From Welwitschia mirabilis (taxonomy: Eukaryota > Gnetophyta > Gnetopsida > Welwitschiales), in assembly GCA_051453625.1 (NCBI GenBank), contig JBOZIK010000001.1, positions 168,448,353 through 168,512,352 on the forward strand: a stretch of DNA of 64,000 bases. The letters are read 5' to 3'. This document shows positions 24,401 through 35,269 of this stretch, in pieces. Position numbers and translations under genes: made by a program. The notes under the pieces are model-generated. The model worked only from the letters and a program-made list of their open reading frames with translations. It made no database searches and was not told where the DNA came from. Position 1 is the stretch's first letter, and every line of letters begins with the position of its first letter.

Positions 24401-24660
24401 TGTGAAAGAACTACTAATAATGAAATATGATACAAACGCAATCATTTATGACACTTGGAAATAATCTCCGATGGAAAAGTTTGCAGTGTTAAAATGGTTG
24501 ATAATAAAAGGAAGAGTTTTAATGGCAAAAAATCTAAATGAGTGAGGATTTAAGTTAATCACTCATCGCAAGGAATGTGAGCAAATAGAGCTTTTCAAAC
24601 ATCTCTTCTGAGAGTGCCACATAGCCAAGGAGGTATGACAAATCTTCAATGACAACCTAA
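21438..24660 (+). pseudogene. LINE-1 ORF2 core: endonuclease, reverse transcriptase, zf-RVT (broken)
   Basis: ORF2 of an L1 element nicks DNA and reverse-transcribes its own RNA at the nick. MNIMS*NIRGTKF at 21438 is the endonuclease start, with Trp changed to a stop. The endonuclease end reads VQFTWLNRRRDKRILSRING near 21950, and the SDH-type motif is degraded to LDY. RT begins near 22690. Its clearest part is an open stretch at 23089-23529 with KLDIQRAYDIVSWDFL, GLRQGDSLSPYLF and HFTNGSVIF. The last should be the F-A-D-D active site, so both catalytic Asp are lost (FTNG at 23404-23415). YLGISM, SHKMSKR and the zf-RVT motif (KECEQIELFKHLF*ECHIAK, 24571-24630) follow. Confidence 0.88.
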
Positions 24661-25969
24661 CCTGGGATAATGTGATTAATACCCCAAGGTGCTTCCTAGA
24701 AATTGGGTTGTGATATATCTATGTAGCCAAAATTCAATTTGTCTTTGAACGCAAATGGACCCAATTTCACAAGTTTTGAAATCCCAAAAATTGAATAACC
24801 AAACTGCTACTGGTGATAAAAATGGAAAAGCATCTCCAACATGATCCCTTGAGTAATTTAAAGTTAGTGAGAACCCTAAACTATGATAGTGCATTATTAA
24901 CATCAGGTGGGAACCCTTCATAATCCTGCATGAGAATCTAAATTTTGTTAGAGTAAAGCCATAGTGAATAATAAGCTAAAGATTAGAAGAAGGATGGAGG
25001 AGATATTATCTAGTTTTATTGCATAATCCCTACGGCTTACCAAAGAAGGAGATTTGTTGTTCCCATTAATGATGGGGTATTTAGATGTAAATAAGTTCTT
25101 TGGAAGAAGAACCCCAAAAGTAATGAAGAAATATATCAAAAATTAAAGTTACAGAAGTTATGACATCTGGCAATAGAATTCATGGATAGGTATCAAGTTC
25201 AAGATGGAAATTATTTGAAGCTGAAGGGACTGCATTTATTATTCCTTATTGCCCTTCATGATAGATGGAGAGTTAATCTTTCCTTATACCTTTAGGAGAA
25301 GTTAAAAGAAAAATTAGAAATTAGGAACTAAGGTTTAACTCTCTGTCTAATTGATTTCTGTGAAAATTCCAACTGACCTCCTCGTGCTCAGCCCTATGAC
25401 ATCGTCTAGAATTAGTGGATAGAGGAAAGAGGCAGAACACATGAAAGCAAAAGAAGGTATCGTTTTAATTTCTCCTGGTAGAGAAAGTAAAGGATAGTAG
25501 TGTGTGATAATGTTGGTTCAATGAAGGATCCTAATTTTCCTATCAAGAAGAGTGTAATAGCTGAGCCTTCCAGTAATAATGAAGGAGGGGCTATTCCCAA
25601 AAACTATTCCTCCAGACAGAATACATAAGAGGTTTTTCTAACTGTAGATGCAGCATAAAAAATGTAGAAAAAAGTCATGCAGATTCTAAGGACCATGGAA
25701 GGAAGTAAAACATTGAAAGGAACTACTTATGTGAAGTCATTTCCATTAGCAATGATGACTCAGTGGATGAAGAAAGCAAAGATGCGGGTTACTTTACAAA
25801 AGCCCCTAACTCTGGGTTAAGTAAATCTAAAAGAACAAATAAAGAATTCTTATGTATTTTAGACTCTTCAAACTCATCCTCTAAAATATACGAGGAAGAG
25901 AAAATTAAAGATGAATCAAACTTAGATTCTAGGATGGAACAGAACCCTAATAACACAGTGACTGTTAGA
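24661..25969 (+). pseudogene. LINE-1 ORF2 C-terminal extension and acidic Ser-rich linker
   Basis: Between zf-RVT and the J-domain lies about 1.3 kb that still reads as decayed protein: WIMVEK-like loss of signal at first, then QRRRFVVPINDGVFRCK near 25035 and IEFMDRYQVQDGNYLKLKGL near 25170. Next comes an acidic, serine-rich linker at about 25730-25965 (ISNDDSVDEESKDAGYF, then LDSSNSSSKIYEEEKIKDES). LINE-2 retains the same order (INNDD, VDKGSKARGYFKK near 35060-35130). It is unclear whether this is one frame continuous with ORF2 or a separate third ORF, because stops and frameshifts hide the original junctions. No family was recognised for the middle part. Confidence 0.6.
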
Positions 25970-26218
25970 GAGTGGAAAGATTACCATGAGATCTTATGGA
26001 TCTAGCCAGATACCTCTCAGCAGGAAATAATAAGAGCTCATAAAAGGTTAGTCTTGATATGGCATTTAGATAAAAACAAAAATAACCTTCAAGATCCTTC
26101 TGAAAAGACAAAGGAGCTTAATGGAGCAAAGAATGTCCATACTAATAAGATTATAAAAGCCCTCTACCATTTTTGGCATAGGAATAAACTTGTGCAGATG
26201 TATGGCAAATGGTTCTAA
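25970..26218 (+). pseudogene. DnaJ-type J-domain at the LINE-1 C-terminus
   Basis: J-domains recruit and stimulate Hsp70 chaperones. The plus-strand frame reads EWKDYHEILWI*PDTSQQE then IIRAHKRLVLIWHLDKNKNN, EKTKELNGAKNV and NKIIKALYHFWHR, ending at TAA 26216-26218. This matches the J-domain helices I to III: the D-Y-x-x-I-L start, the A-x-K-R-L-x-L-x-W-H-x-D-K-N core, and the K-E-L-N-x-A segment. The invariant HPD loop is HLD here (26063-26071), and one codon is TAG (26003-26005, probably a former CAG or TGG). LINE-2 carries the same domain at 35767-35970. The domain is the last coding piece before the 3' UTR. Its identity is firm; function in the active parent is inferred. Confidence 0.88.
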
Positions 26219-26332
26219 TCTCTTATATTAGTCAGTCTACTACTTTCCTACATGTTATTTATCTCTTTCTTTTCTCTAATCTAGTTTATGCTTGTTAGTT
26301 TTGGATTCACTCCTATTATTCATTAACTATAG

Positions 26333-26514
26333 TTCTACTTTTTATCTACCTAGGTTTGTAAGCCTCTTTTGGAATGGTATTAATAATAAAGGAATCCCTC
26401 CCTTCCTGCTGGTTTTCATGGAGTTCTAATTTTTATCTGCCTAGTTTATAGACCCCTTTTGGGATGGTTTTAGTAGTGAAAAAAATCCCTTCCTTCCCGA
26501 TGGTTTTTGTGTTG
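26333..26514 (+). repeat. 91-bp tandem duplication in the LINE-1 3' UTR
   Basis: TTCTACTTTTTATCTACCTA at 26333 and TTCTAATTTTTATCTGCCTA at 26424 start two diverged copies that end in a CCTTCC..GGTTTT segment. LINE-2 has a single copy near 36107-36195. The unit is part of the family's 3' end, which may be recognised by its reverse transcriptase. Confidence 0.8.
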
Positions 26515-28143
26515 TTCAATATAGTTTCTCTATTTTTAATACATGACCTTTAAAAAAAAAACATAAAAACATATCTAGTAAATTCTTTTAACCTATGTTA
26601 AAACTTATTAATTTCTTAAGAAAAGGTATAAGTATTAAAGGAAATTTTATATTCTTTTCTACATGTAAAGACACTCATATAAGTGACAAAATATGTCATT
26701 AGTAAATTAGACAATATCTCATAATTATTTGAATTACATAAACGATACAATTATTATTATAATAATTTTCAAATAATAAGCTTATGAAAAAATTTTATTT
26801 ATTAATAGGTTAGGATAAAATAATGCATATATTATATTTCTAAGCATCTTTTCAATTTATTATGTATAATATTTTAATTAAAAAACTACCAATTTAATGA
26901 GTTATAATAATAGTTTAATGCATTTGAAATAATCACAAGGAAAAGTCTTTACCAAGCTTAATGGCAATTTTGGACTTGCATTTGAATTTTTTATATGTTT
27001 GTCTTAATGACTAATCAAATTTGATCTAAAATAATTTATGCATCTATGATCATTTTTAATGTCGTTATTATCTTTGATGTTTTTCTGATGCTTTATTAAG
27101 CAGATGATTAATTTAATGTTTTATTAAAGATTTTAAGATTAAGATGATTAATATATTAACATTAATAACATCAATTGTGTTTTCTATATGTAACATTATA
27201 CTATAAGATGATTCATCTGAATGGTAATGATATTGTTTCAATACTATAAGTTGATTAGTGTATCTTAATATCATTCAAGATTTGTAATAAATAATTTATT
27301 GATTAATCCATAACATCACTATTTTATGATGGAATATCATTTTGAATTAAGGAAGTAATAGCTATTTCAACGATTTTCTTCATTTAAACTTGTTTATCAT
27401 TTTCTTTTGCTAATGGATGATTTTTAGTTTTTAGGAGAAGAAGTACTCATCCGTTGCATTTTCTTTTAAAATATTTCTATAATTTAATCTAGATCATCAT
27501 CTGATTTGGTTAAGCATTTGAAATCCTTTGAATCATCATAGAAAAACAACATTAGGATTGCAAATTAATGAACTAGATTTAAGCTAAATTTTCACTCAGC
27601 TATCATTCTTCCTTAGGAATAACATCAAGTATTGACGAGAATTGCACTAACTTCAATTTTAATGCAAGTTACAAAGGTAAGAAAGAAAGGAAAATAACGA
27701 TGTTTAGAGTAGAGTTTAAAATTAGTTTTAGAAAATAGGGCATCAAACTAGCTCAAAGGTATCATCGATTTTTCTTATGCAATCCTTTACTCCAAAGTTG
27801 TTCAATTACCTTTCTAAAAAATAATAAAAACCATCAATTGCTTTCGTCCAATTTATAGGACATAATCTAATCCATCATATGATAAATGATGAATCCAACT
27901 AACATTTTAGTCTTAAACAATAATAGAAAGTAAGAACTCATAAAGTACTCAAAATCTATGAAATTAAAAGACTAAGAGATAAAGAGGAATTTACATAACT
28001 AAAGTAAAATTGATAGTTAAAGAAGTTACCTAAGCATCCTAATTATGGTATCACTCATGAATCGAGATCAAAGAAAAATAACTTTTGCATTATAAAAAAA
28101 CAACTCTATAGAAACGGAAGAAGAAAGTAGGAAGAACTGTCTA

Positions 28144-28153
28144 NNNNNNNNNN
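28144..28153. other. Assembly gap (10 N)
   Basis: A run of ten N sits in a purine-rich stretch. The short fixed size suggests a placeholder. Confidence 0.99.
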
Positions 28154-28189
28154 CAAAGGCAAAAGATAAATACAATGAAGGGTTCAAGG

Positions 28190-28200
28190 CCCTTTTATAA
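28190..28200 (+). promoter_or_regulatory. TATA-like element, putative LTR promoter
   Basis: CCCTTTTATAAGGAGAGATGG surrounds a TATAAG core in a locally GC-richer setting. It resembles LTR promoters of large plant gypsy elements, but no transcript evidence exists. Confidence 0.3.
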
Positions 28201-28900
28201 GGAGAGATGGAAGTGAGGGTTGGTTACATTCTTAGCTTATAGCATTAGGTAGAATCTTCATCATTTAGTATTAGGTCGATAAGATTCTATCTTATAGTGT
28301 TAGATAGATCAAATTTTATCCTTTAATATTATGTAGAATCTTCATCATTTAGCATTTTTTGAAGGTTATCTTATAGCATTTAGTGGAGATCATCACATAT
28401 CTCCAATTCCACCTTCACATGCCTATGCCACATGTCTTCAAGTACTTCTGCTACATGTCACCAGCTCATATCTCCATTACCACCTTGGTTTTGTGCAAAA
28501 TTATTTCCATCTATTTCCATGTATTCTAAAACATGGCTAAAAATCTATAATTATTAAGGAGAGAATCATAATATTAAATTTTATTTTAAAAAATAATAAA
28601 AGATATATTTTATGATTGAAATAATTAAATTAATGTCTTCATTTATAATAAATTGGCTTGAAACACTTGATATAAATGTTAATTTTTACATTTTAACATA
28701 TCCTATGACTAGTATTTTGCTAGTTCATTAGCCAAAGGCCGATAATAAAATGGTTAAACATGGAAAATTTATTTATGTCAAAAGTGCATCAAGTGTGTAA
28801 ATGATATAAATTGAAAACTTTTATGACCAATTTTATGTGATTAAGGCATTAAAGTAAAAAATTTAATGAAAATCCAATGAAAATCAAGATGCCACACCCG

Positions 28901-29955
28901 AACCAAAACTCAACTTTGCCCTCAAAGTTTAGGATAAAAACATTAAGTTATTTGAGAACATAGATGTAGACAGATCACGAACAGCCCTTTTATTAAGCTA
29001 AGAAAAAAGGTAGGCTATTTACAACCAAACATGTGCTAAGTGTAGTTAATGTCTTAGGAGTTATTTCTCATAATATGAAGTGGAATGTAGCGAGGTGATG
29101 TAAGGTAAATAAGAAATAAAATGCATGAATAAAGTAAAACCAGAAACCAAAGAATAAACAAGTGGGCTATCCTAACTTACTAGCCCTTTGTTATATTTTT
29201 GTATTTTTAGTGGACTGCATTATCAACCAAGTTAAGTTTTAGCCAAGTAACCTATAGGTATCTAAGGAATTAATGTAAATCCTAAGTATGAAAGTTAAGA
29301 GACAACGATTCACATAAGGCCTCTGATTCCCACCTTTTTGTTCCTTTATTTTCCATTTCTACCTTCGCATATGTTCTTAGTGTTATGTATTTTAATCACA
29401 CTAAGCATCCAGTATCATGACATTTTCTTCCAATAAAGTTAAGCATGTTGTATTATGTAGAAATCAATGTTATATTATCAACAAGTATCTATATCCCCAG
29501 TGTAGTTAAACATGCTGCAATTAGATCGTTAGAGCTGCATTGCTACTAAGCATTCATAGCTCTAGTGCAGTTAACTAAACCCAAGTAAGTGATTAATGTT
29601 ATGTGCTTTTGGAGAAGAGATATATTATTTTCTTTTCTTCATCTTTCCATAGTCATTTTTTATGCACTTTTAGGGGGATATTAGCTAATTAACCTAGTTA
29701 AGATAAATCTTATCCTCATTAACAAAGTTTTACCAAAACTGAAGGCTTTAAGTAAATGCATTCTTAACTAACCTACTCAAAATAAGGGTTATCTACCTTA
29801 AAACCCCATAAATAAAGTTGCTCGTAGCCCTTAATTAAGTGATAACACGATTACCTATTATTAATTTTTGCTTTAAAGGCTTTTAATCTAGATCAGTAAA
29901 TCTTAAAAACACATGGGTTAATGGTTTGGGTGGATGGTCATGAATTTGATAGACT
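28901..29955. other. 3'-flank of gypsy C without recognised coding sequence
   Basis: The stretch lies 3' of the gypsy C integrase on the minus strand and is expected to be 3' UTR or LTR of that element. A repeated AAGTTAAGCATG / TAGTTAAACATG motif about 60 bp apart (near 29437 and 29499) is the only structure seen. Confidence 0.4.
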
Positions 29956-31110
29956 GATTTGACAATGGATTTGTTAATTGGCAAGGTTCAAAAGGGTGGT
30001 GGAATGAGTGATGTTTAGATGATGTCCATTAACTTTAAGGAGTTAATTATTTTTAAAATTTTCAATGAGACTAACTGCATGTGGAAAAACCTTTTTTATT
30101 AAGAAGGATTCTTTTCATTTAGCTACTAGTTTGCTTGGAGAAAAAAAATGTAAGCATGAGTTATATAATAAGACTAGTTTTCCCTCCTGAAAATTTTTTA
30201 TAAGGATATGTTGATCATGAAACTTTTTCATCCTATTCTTATTTATTCTCATGTTGTCCTAGGCATTATTTCTAATTTTATCTAGTTCATTGATTTGTAT
30301 GACCTTATTTTTCTTTACAACCTCTAAGTTTAAGTTCATATACTTGATCACCTAGTAATTCCTATGTTTAAGTTCTATAGGTAAATAACATGCTTTATGA
30401 TAAACTAATAAAAATTTTGACATCCCTAAGATATTTCATAAGTAGTGCTGTATGCTCATAAGACATCATTAATTTTGAAGGACCAGTCTTTTCATGTTGA
30501 ATTTACTACTTTTTGAAGGATTTTCTTAAGTTTCCTATTCGTAACCTTAATTTAATCCCTTATTTGTGGGCGATAAGGTGTTACAACTTTATGTGTAATC
30601 CCATATTTAGTAAGAAGGTTGTTGAATATTTTATTAAAAAAGTATTTCCCTTCATTACTAATTAAAACATGTGGATAGACAAAGTGAGCTAAAATATTTT
30701 CTTTAAAGAATCTAACTACTATTTTAGCCTCGTTTGTTTAACAAGCATAAGCTTCGATTCATCTAGTTATGTAGTCGACACAAACAAGAATGTATTGATG
30801 CCCATTAGATAATGGATAAGGGCCTTGAAAAACGATTCCTTATACGTCAAAGGGTTCAACAGTAAGAATGGGGTTTAAGGCATCATTTGTTTACAAGAAA
30901 GACTCCCTAACTTTTGATAGTTATCACAAGATTTATAATAAAGATAGGAGTCTCTAAAAATTGATGGCCAAGAAAAACCGAAATGGAGGATTCTTGTTGT
31001 AGCTTTATTAGTTAAATAGTGATCCCTACAAGCCTTAAAATGGTAGTGTTTAAGTATGTCTTGAATGTCAGTTTGAGGGACACATTTGCAAATGACTTGG
31101 TCCAAAAAGT
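29956..31110 (-). pseudogene. Gypsy C integrase (broken but the best-preserved in the window)
   Basis: The minus strand reads the HHCC zinc-binding region at 31105-30878 (DQVICKCVPQTDIQDILKHY, RDHYLTNKATTRILHFGFSW, SIFRDSYLYYKSCDNYQKLG). The core follows at about 30880-30480: NPILTVEPFDV, YILVCVDYIT, VLISNEGKYFFNK and THKVVTPYRPQ, with the D-D-E region damaged. The C-terminal domain at about 30240-29960 reads KNFQEGKLVLLYNS then LIKKVFPHAVSLI and LLKVNGHHLN. The pattern fits Athila/Tat-like integrases. The element continues rightward into RNase H and is then cut by LINE-2. Confidence 0.85.
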
Positions 31111-31182
31111 ATTTAAAAAGATATGTGCTATTCTAGAAGAAATATTTAACTTGGATCAAGAACCTCTCCTTATAATTAATGA

Positions 31183-31769
31183 TCAGTGGGAAGGAATAAT
31201 TTTAAAGACTAAGTAATTGGTGATATCCACAAACCAGGGTGTTTTTTTGACTAAAAAGAGATGTTCATCAAGAAAAGTATCATCATTAGGTAAAGACATT
31301 TGCAGATTATTTAGAGATATGCATGAAAGATCATTTGTGACAACATAATCAAAGCTTTTGTTATTCTTAATATCTAAATAAAATTCTTGAAGGATGAGGA
31401 TCCATTTAATAAGACATGGTTTTCGATCTAGTTTGATATGAATGGATGCTGGAACGAATCCCAAATCAACTGCATGCACTACTATTGCCTTCCTCCATAG
31501 CAGTTCAAGGTATCTAAGGGCCAAGTGATCAATGTAAATGACTACCTTAGATAATAAAATGTATTGCCTAAATTTTTCAAGGGCAAAGACAATGGCCAAA
31601 AGCTCCTCCTCTATGATAGTGCAATTGATTTGAGTATCATTTAACATAGTGAATCATAGTTGGCTTTTTATCAACTCTTTATCCTAACATGACTCCTATT
31701 ACAAAGTCACTTGCACAACACATAAGTTCTAAAAGTTACTTCCAATTAGGTGATTGGATAATGAGTGTG
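31183..31769 (-). pseudogene. Gypsy C RNase H with connection to RT (partial)
   Basis: Upstream on the minus strand (31769-31648) reads ELMCCASDFVIGVMLG, the start of the RNase H domain (first catalytic Asp changed context: CDASDF to CCASDF). A 154-codon open stretch (31647-31183) then reads IEEELLAIVFALEKFRQYI, VVIYIDHLALRYL and LIKWILILQEFYLDIKN, followed by PWFVDITNYLV. This is gypsy RNase H plus the linker to integrase. About 20 extra residues (about 31429-31506) sit between LRYL and the KPCLIKWIL stretch. The methionine at 31647 is internal to the domain, not a real start. The RT itself is missing, replaced at the gap by LINE-2. Confidence 0.85.
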
Positions 31770-31869
31770 NNNNNNNNNNNNNNNNNNNNNNNNNNNNNNN
31801 NNNNNNNNNNNNNNNNNNNNNNNNNNNNNNNNNNNNNNNNNNNNNNNNNNNNNNNNNNNNNNNNNNNNN
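31770..31869. other. Assembly gap (100 N) at the gypsy C / LINE-2 junction
   Basis: Exactly 100 N marks an unsized scaffold gap. Gypsy C (-) ends at its left and LINE-2 (+) is already homologous to LINE-1 on its right. The true junction is not assembled. Confidence 0.99.
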
Positions 31870-31929
31870 ATAAAAGGATCAATATATTGAAAAAAAAACA
31901 AATCATAAAAGGGTTTATAGAAAATTTAT

Positions 31930-34000
31930 AAGAATTATGATCAGATAATAACAGTTTCTATTCTTTAACTTGTGCATCAAGTTTTGGTCATAGGCAAATC
32001 CATATGAAAGGTAGATTAAAATGAAGTTTTGAACACTCTGATGAAAATAAAATTAAATAGAAGCCCTACACTAAATGGTTGATTGATAGAGTTCTTTAAG
32101 AAGTTTTGGGATTTTATTAGTAAATCAATGAAAACAACCTTTAGTAAAGTAATCACCTTGGGATTGAGACCTCATGCATGAAATAATACCCATCTGGTAA
32201 TGATTTTGAAAAAGCAAGAAGTCATTGAAATACAAAACTATAGACTAATATGGATTTTCAACATTATCTATAGACTCTTTTCTAAAGTTACTATAGTTAG
32301 AATTTGTCCCCATTTACACCAGGTGACTAGGAGAAATTAGGCTAAGGTTTTAGAAAGTAGGTTCATTCTTGATCAAGTAATCTTTAGTTATGAATTTATC
32401 CATTCAATACAGAAAAAAAAGTTAAAAATGTGTGCTTTGAAATTAGATATTTAATAATCTTATGATACATTGCCATGGGACTTTGTAATATTCATTATGC
32501 TCACCAAGGGATTTCTTCCTACCTTTGTAAGCCTTATTATATAAATGCAGGATTTTGCTAAATTTATTTTAAAAATTAATCAAGAGACACATGGTCTTTT
32601 CAGTGAAACAAGGGGTCTAAGATAGGGGGATCCCCTCTTATCCTATCTGTTTATCATAATGATAGATGTTCTACAGGATTATATAACCAAGAAGGGATAT
32701 CAAGACATAAGACTCTATGTCTTAAAAATAATGTGTAATTACTTTGCAAATGATTCAATGATCTTTATAGAAGTAAAGTTGTAATACATTAGGGCCATCA
32801 AGAATGTGTTAGACCTATTTTTAGAAAAATCAGGATTAGTAATTAGTTAGCCAAAAGTAGAACCTACTTTATGAACACTTATTCTAGTGTTTAAAGACTA
32901 ATAGAGCTAATGATAAGCCTTTAAAGAAGGAATACTAAGGATATGTACTTGGGAATATTCATTTTTTAGTGAAATAGAATAAACTCTTGGTTAGACCTAA
33001 TTCAAAAAATGAGAAAAAGATATCACAGATGGAATGCTTTTCTTGATCTAATAAGAAGTATCCTAACCAATTTGGTTACTTTAGTAATTGCTAGACACAA
33101 TGCCTCAATAGGAATTATCCTAGGAAAAGTGCAAATAATCTTGAATAGACTTACCAGAAACTTTATTTAGAAAGGGGGAAGAGAAGGGAACAAAGTTCAC
33201 AGAGTGGCTTGAAATGAAATAACTAACCCAATAGAAGCAAGAGGTTAGGATATTTAAGAACTAAATGATAGTATGTTCTTAGCCCAAGTGAACCTGATAA
33301 AAAAGATTAATGAAATGAAAGACCCTCTTGAATAAAATTATTTAAAAGAAAATACAAGGATTGAAAGATCAAGAAAGAGGACTTTATTTTTTAGTAAGCT
33401 CTCTATAGAGGGAAAGTAGAGCTAGAGGATTTCACTAGCTGGAAAGTGGAACAAGGTAAGGTATCTTCCTAGAATTACAAGATCCTAGAGAAAAATAAAC
33501 CAAATGAGATTGTTAAAATCTACTAGAAAAATTCTATCTTAAAAGAAGTATTAGCACTAAGATTTGGTACTTTTAGGGGAGGAATTCTTTCCCTTATTCA
33601 AGAAATGAGATTATAGCTAAAGCAATATAGAACTTATAAAGACTGATAGACATCTTAAAAATCCAACTCATAAAAAAAAAGAATGTCAAAATTATTGATA
33701 ATAAGAAAGTGAATTTGAAGGGACTACTAATAAGGAAGTATGATGCAAATATGCTAATTTAGAATGCCTAGAAATCTCTCCTATGGCCAAATTTATGATG
33801 TTAAAATGGATAATAATTAAAGGGAGAGTATTAATGATGTAAAATCCAAACAAGAAAGGCTTCAAGTTACCATATAGTTACAAGGAATGTGGGTTAGAAG
33901 ATTTTGTTAAACATCTTTTCTAGGAATGTCACATAGCCCAGGGGGTTTGACGAATCTCTAATGAAGATGTGACCTAGGATAAAATGATTAATACCCATGG
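31930..34000 (+). pseudogene. LINE-2 reverse transcriptase and zf-RVT (broken)
   Basis: Readable RT pieces include KLDI followed by SYDTLPWDFV-like sequence near 32440-32480, GSPLILSVYHN-type remains of the Q-G-D-x-L-S-P loop near 32620, and YFANDSMIF at 32740-32766. The active-site tetrad is FAND (32743-32754), so one of the two catalytic Asp is Asn. zf-RVT reads KECGLEDFVKHLF*ECHIAQ at about 33879-33938. Stops and frameshifts are more frequent than in LINE-1. Confidence 0.8.
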
Positions 34001-35269
34001 AGCTTCCTAGAAGTTCCTATATGATATATCTAGATAGTCAAAAACTAACTAATTTTTGAAGTTAAGTAACCCTAAGTTCACAATATCCTCTAGAGTATCA
34101 AAAATTGAATAGCTAGCCTTCTAGAAATGAGAAGAATGGGAAAACATCCCTAGAGTAACTCCTTGAGTGATTTAAAGTTCAGGGAAAATCCTAAGCTTTA
34201 GCATGCCATTGTTGATATTAGATGGAAATATCTTATCTTCCTACATAAGGATCTAAATTTCACCAAAAGTAAAACAATAAAGAATGAAAAGCTAAATATT
34301 AGAAGAAGGAGGCATGAGACCTTACCAAGTTTGATTGCACAATCCCTTGGAGTTGTTAAAAAAGGATATTTATTATTTCTTTCAATAGTGTAGTATCTAG
34401 ATGCAGTTAGATTCCTTGGAAGAAGGACCCCAAGAATGGTAAATAACCACATCACAAAATTGGAGTTGCATGAGCCCTAATGCCTACAATAGAATTTATG
34501 AATAGGTATTTAGTTCAGGATGGTAATCATTCAAACTTAAAGGGACTACATTTTTTTCTTTTTTCTCACTCTTCATAATAGATGAAAAATTAATCTCCTA
34601 TTCTACCTTACGAAAAAGTTAGAAGGAAGCCTACGGATAAGCATTTAAGTTTGATTTACTACTTAATCAAATTTTAAAAAAATTCAAATTTACCTCCTCA
34701 TCTTTAATGCACTGGTACCACCAAGGTTCAATAGACAAAATAAAGAGGTAGCATATAGACTTGTGTAAACAAAAGGATATGTTATTTTCATTTTATCTAG
34801 TATAGAAAGCAAAGGTCATGAGTGGGTCCTAGTTTTGGTGTATAGAAAGGGCCTAGTTCACCAGTAAATAAGAGTTCAGAGGCTAAGCCTATAAACAAAA
34901 ATGCAAAATGGGGCTTATCCTAGAAGTCTCCCCCTCTAGAAAGAAGTGAAAGGAGGTTTTTATTACTACCAATGTAGAATAAGGAGTGTAAAAAGATCCT
35001 ACAAAATCCTAGGATTATGAAAGAGAACTAACTAATAAAAGGATTCTTTATGTAAATTCATCTCCATTAACAATGATGACTAGGTGGACAAAGGTAGTAA
35101 GGCTAGGGGATACTTTAAGAAAGTGCTTGAATTTGAGCCAAGTAAACCTGAAAAGAATGAAGTCAAATGATCCTCATATTCTTTGAACTCCTCCCTAAGA
35201 GTTACAAAGAAGAGCATACTAAGGATGAAACTAACTCAAATTTATGAATGGGGTAGGACTATGACAAAA

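Larger units (their letters stand above)
19960..26561 (+). mobile_element. LINE-1: near full-length L1-type LINE with a C-terminal J-domain
   Basis: The plus-strand order is leader with a 72-bp tandem repeat, ORF1 (DUF4283 and knuckle remnants), ORF2 (endonuclease, RT, zf-RVT), a long extension ending in a DnaJ-like J-domain, a 3' UTR with a 91-bp duplication, and an A-run at 26552-26561. GC content is above the flanks in 22.6-24.6 kb. LINE-2 at 31.87-36.24 kb is a relative that covers the region from the end of the endonuclease to the 3' end. The 5' boundary is estimated from composition. No target-site duplication was identified by eye. Confidence 0.85.
26562..28900. other. AT-rich non-coding stretch with possible LTR promoter
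   Basis: No protein motif was found. From about 28050 the base composition changes (AACGGAAGAAGAAAG, a 10-N gap at 28144-28153, then CCCTTTTATAAGGAGAG). It looks like a plant LTR with a TATA box, though no partner LTR was found. A repeat with 84-bp spacing (AGAATCTTCATCATTTAG at 28251 and 28335) lies within it. Confidence 0.45.

Noticed and set aside
24676-25139. Minus-strand frames of 60-80 codons
   Set aside because: Antisense shadows of the LINE-1 ORF2 extension.
25763-26005. 80-codon frame as a separate small protein
   Set aside because: It is the acidic linker plus the first J-domain helix, cut by a single stop at 26003-26005; LINE-2 shows the frame originally continued.
30875-31216. 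Plus-strand frame at 31019-31216
   Set aside because: Antisense to the gypsy C integrase zinc-finger region.
31183-31647. 154-codon frame as a stand-alone gene
   Set aside because: It is the gypsy C RNase H; recognisable protein continues upstream of the ATG.
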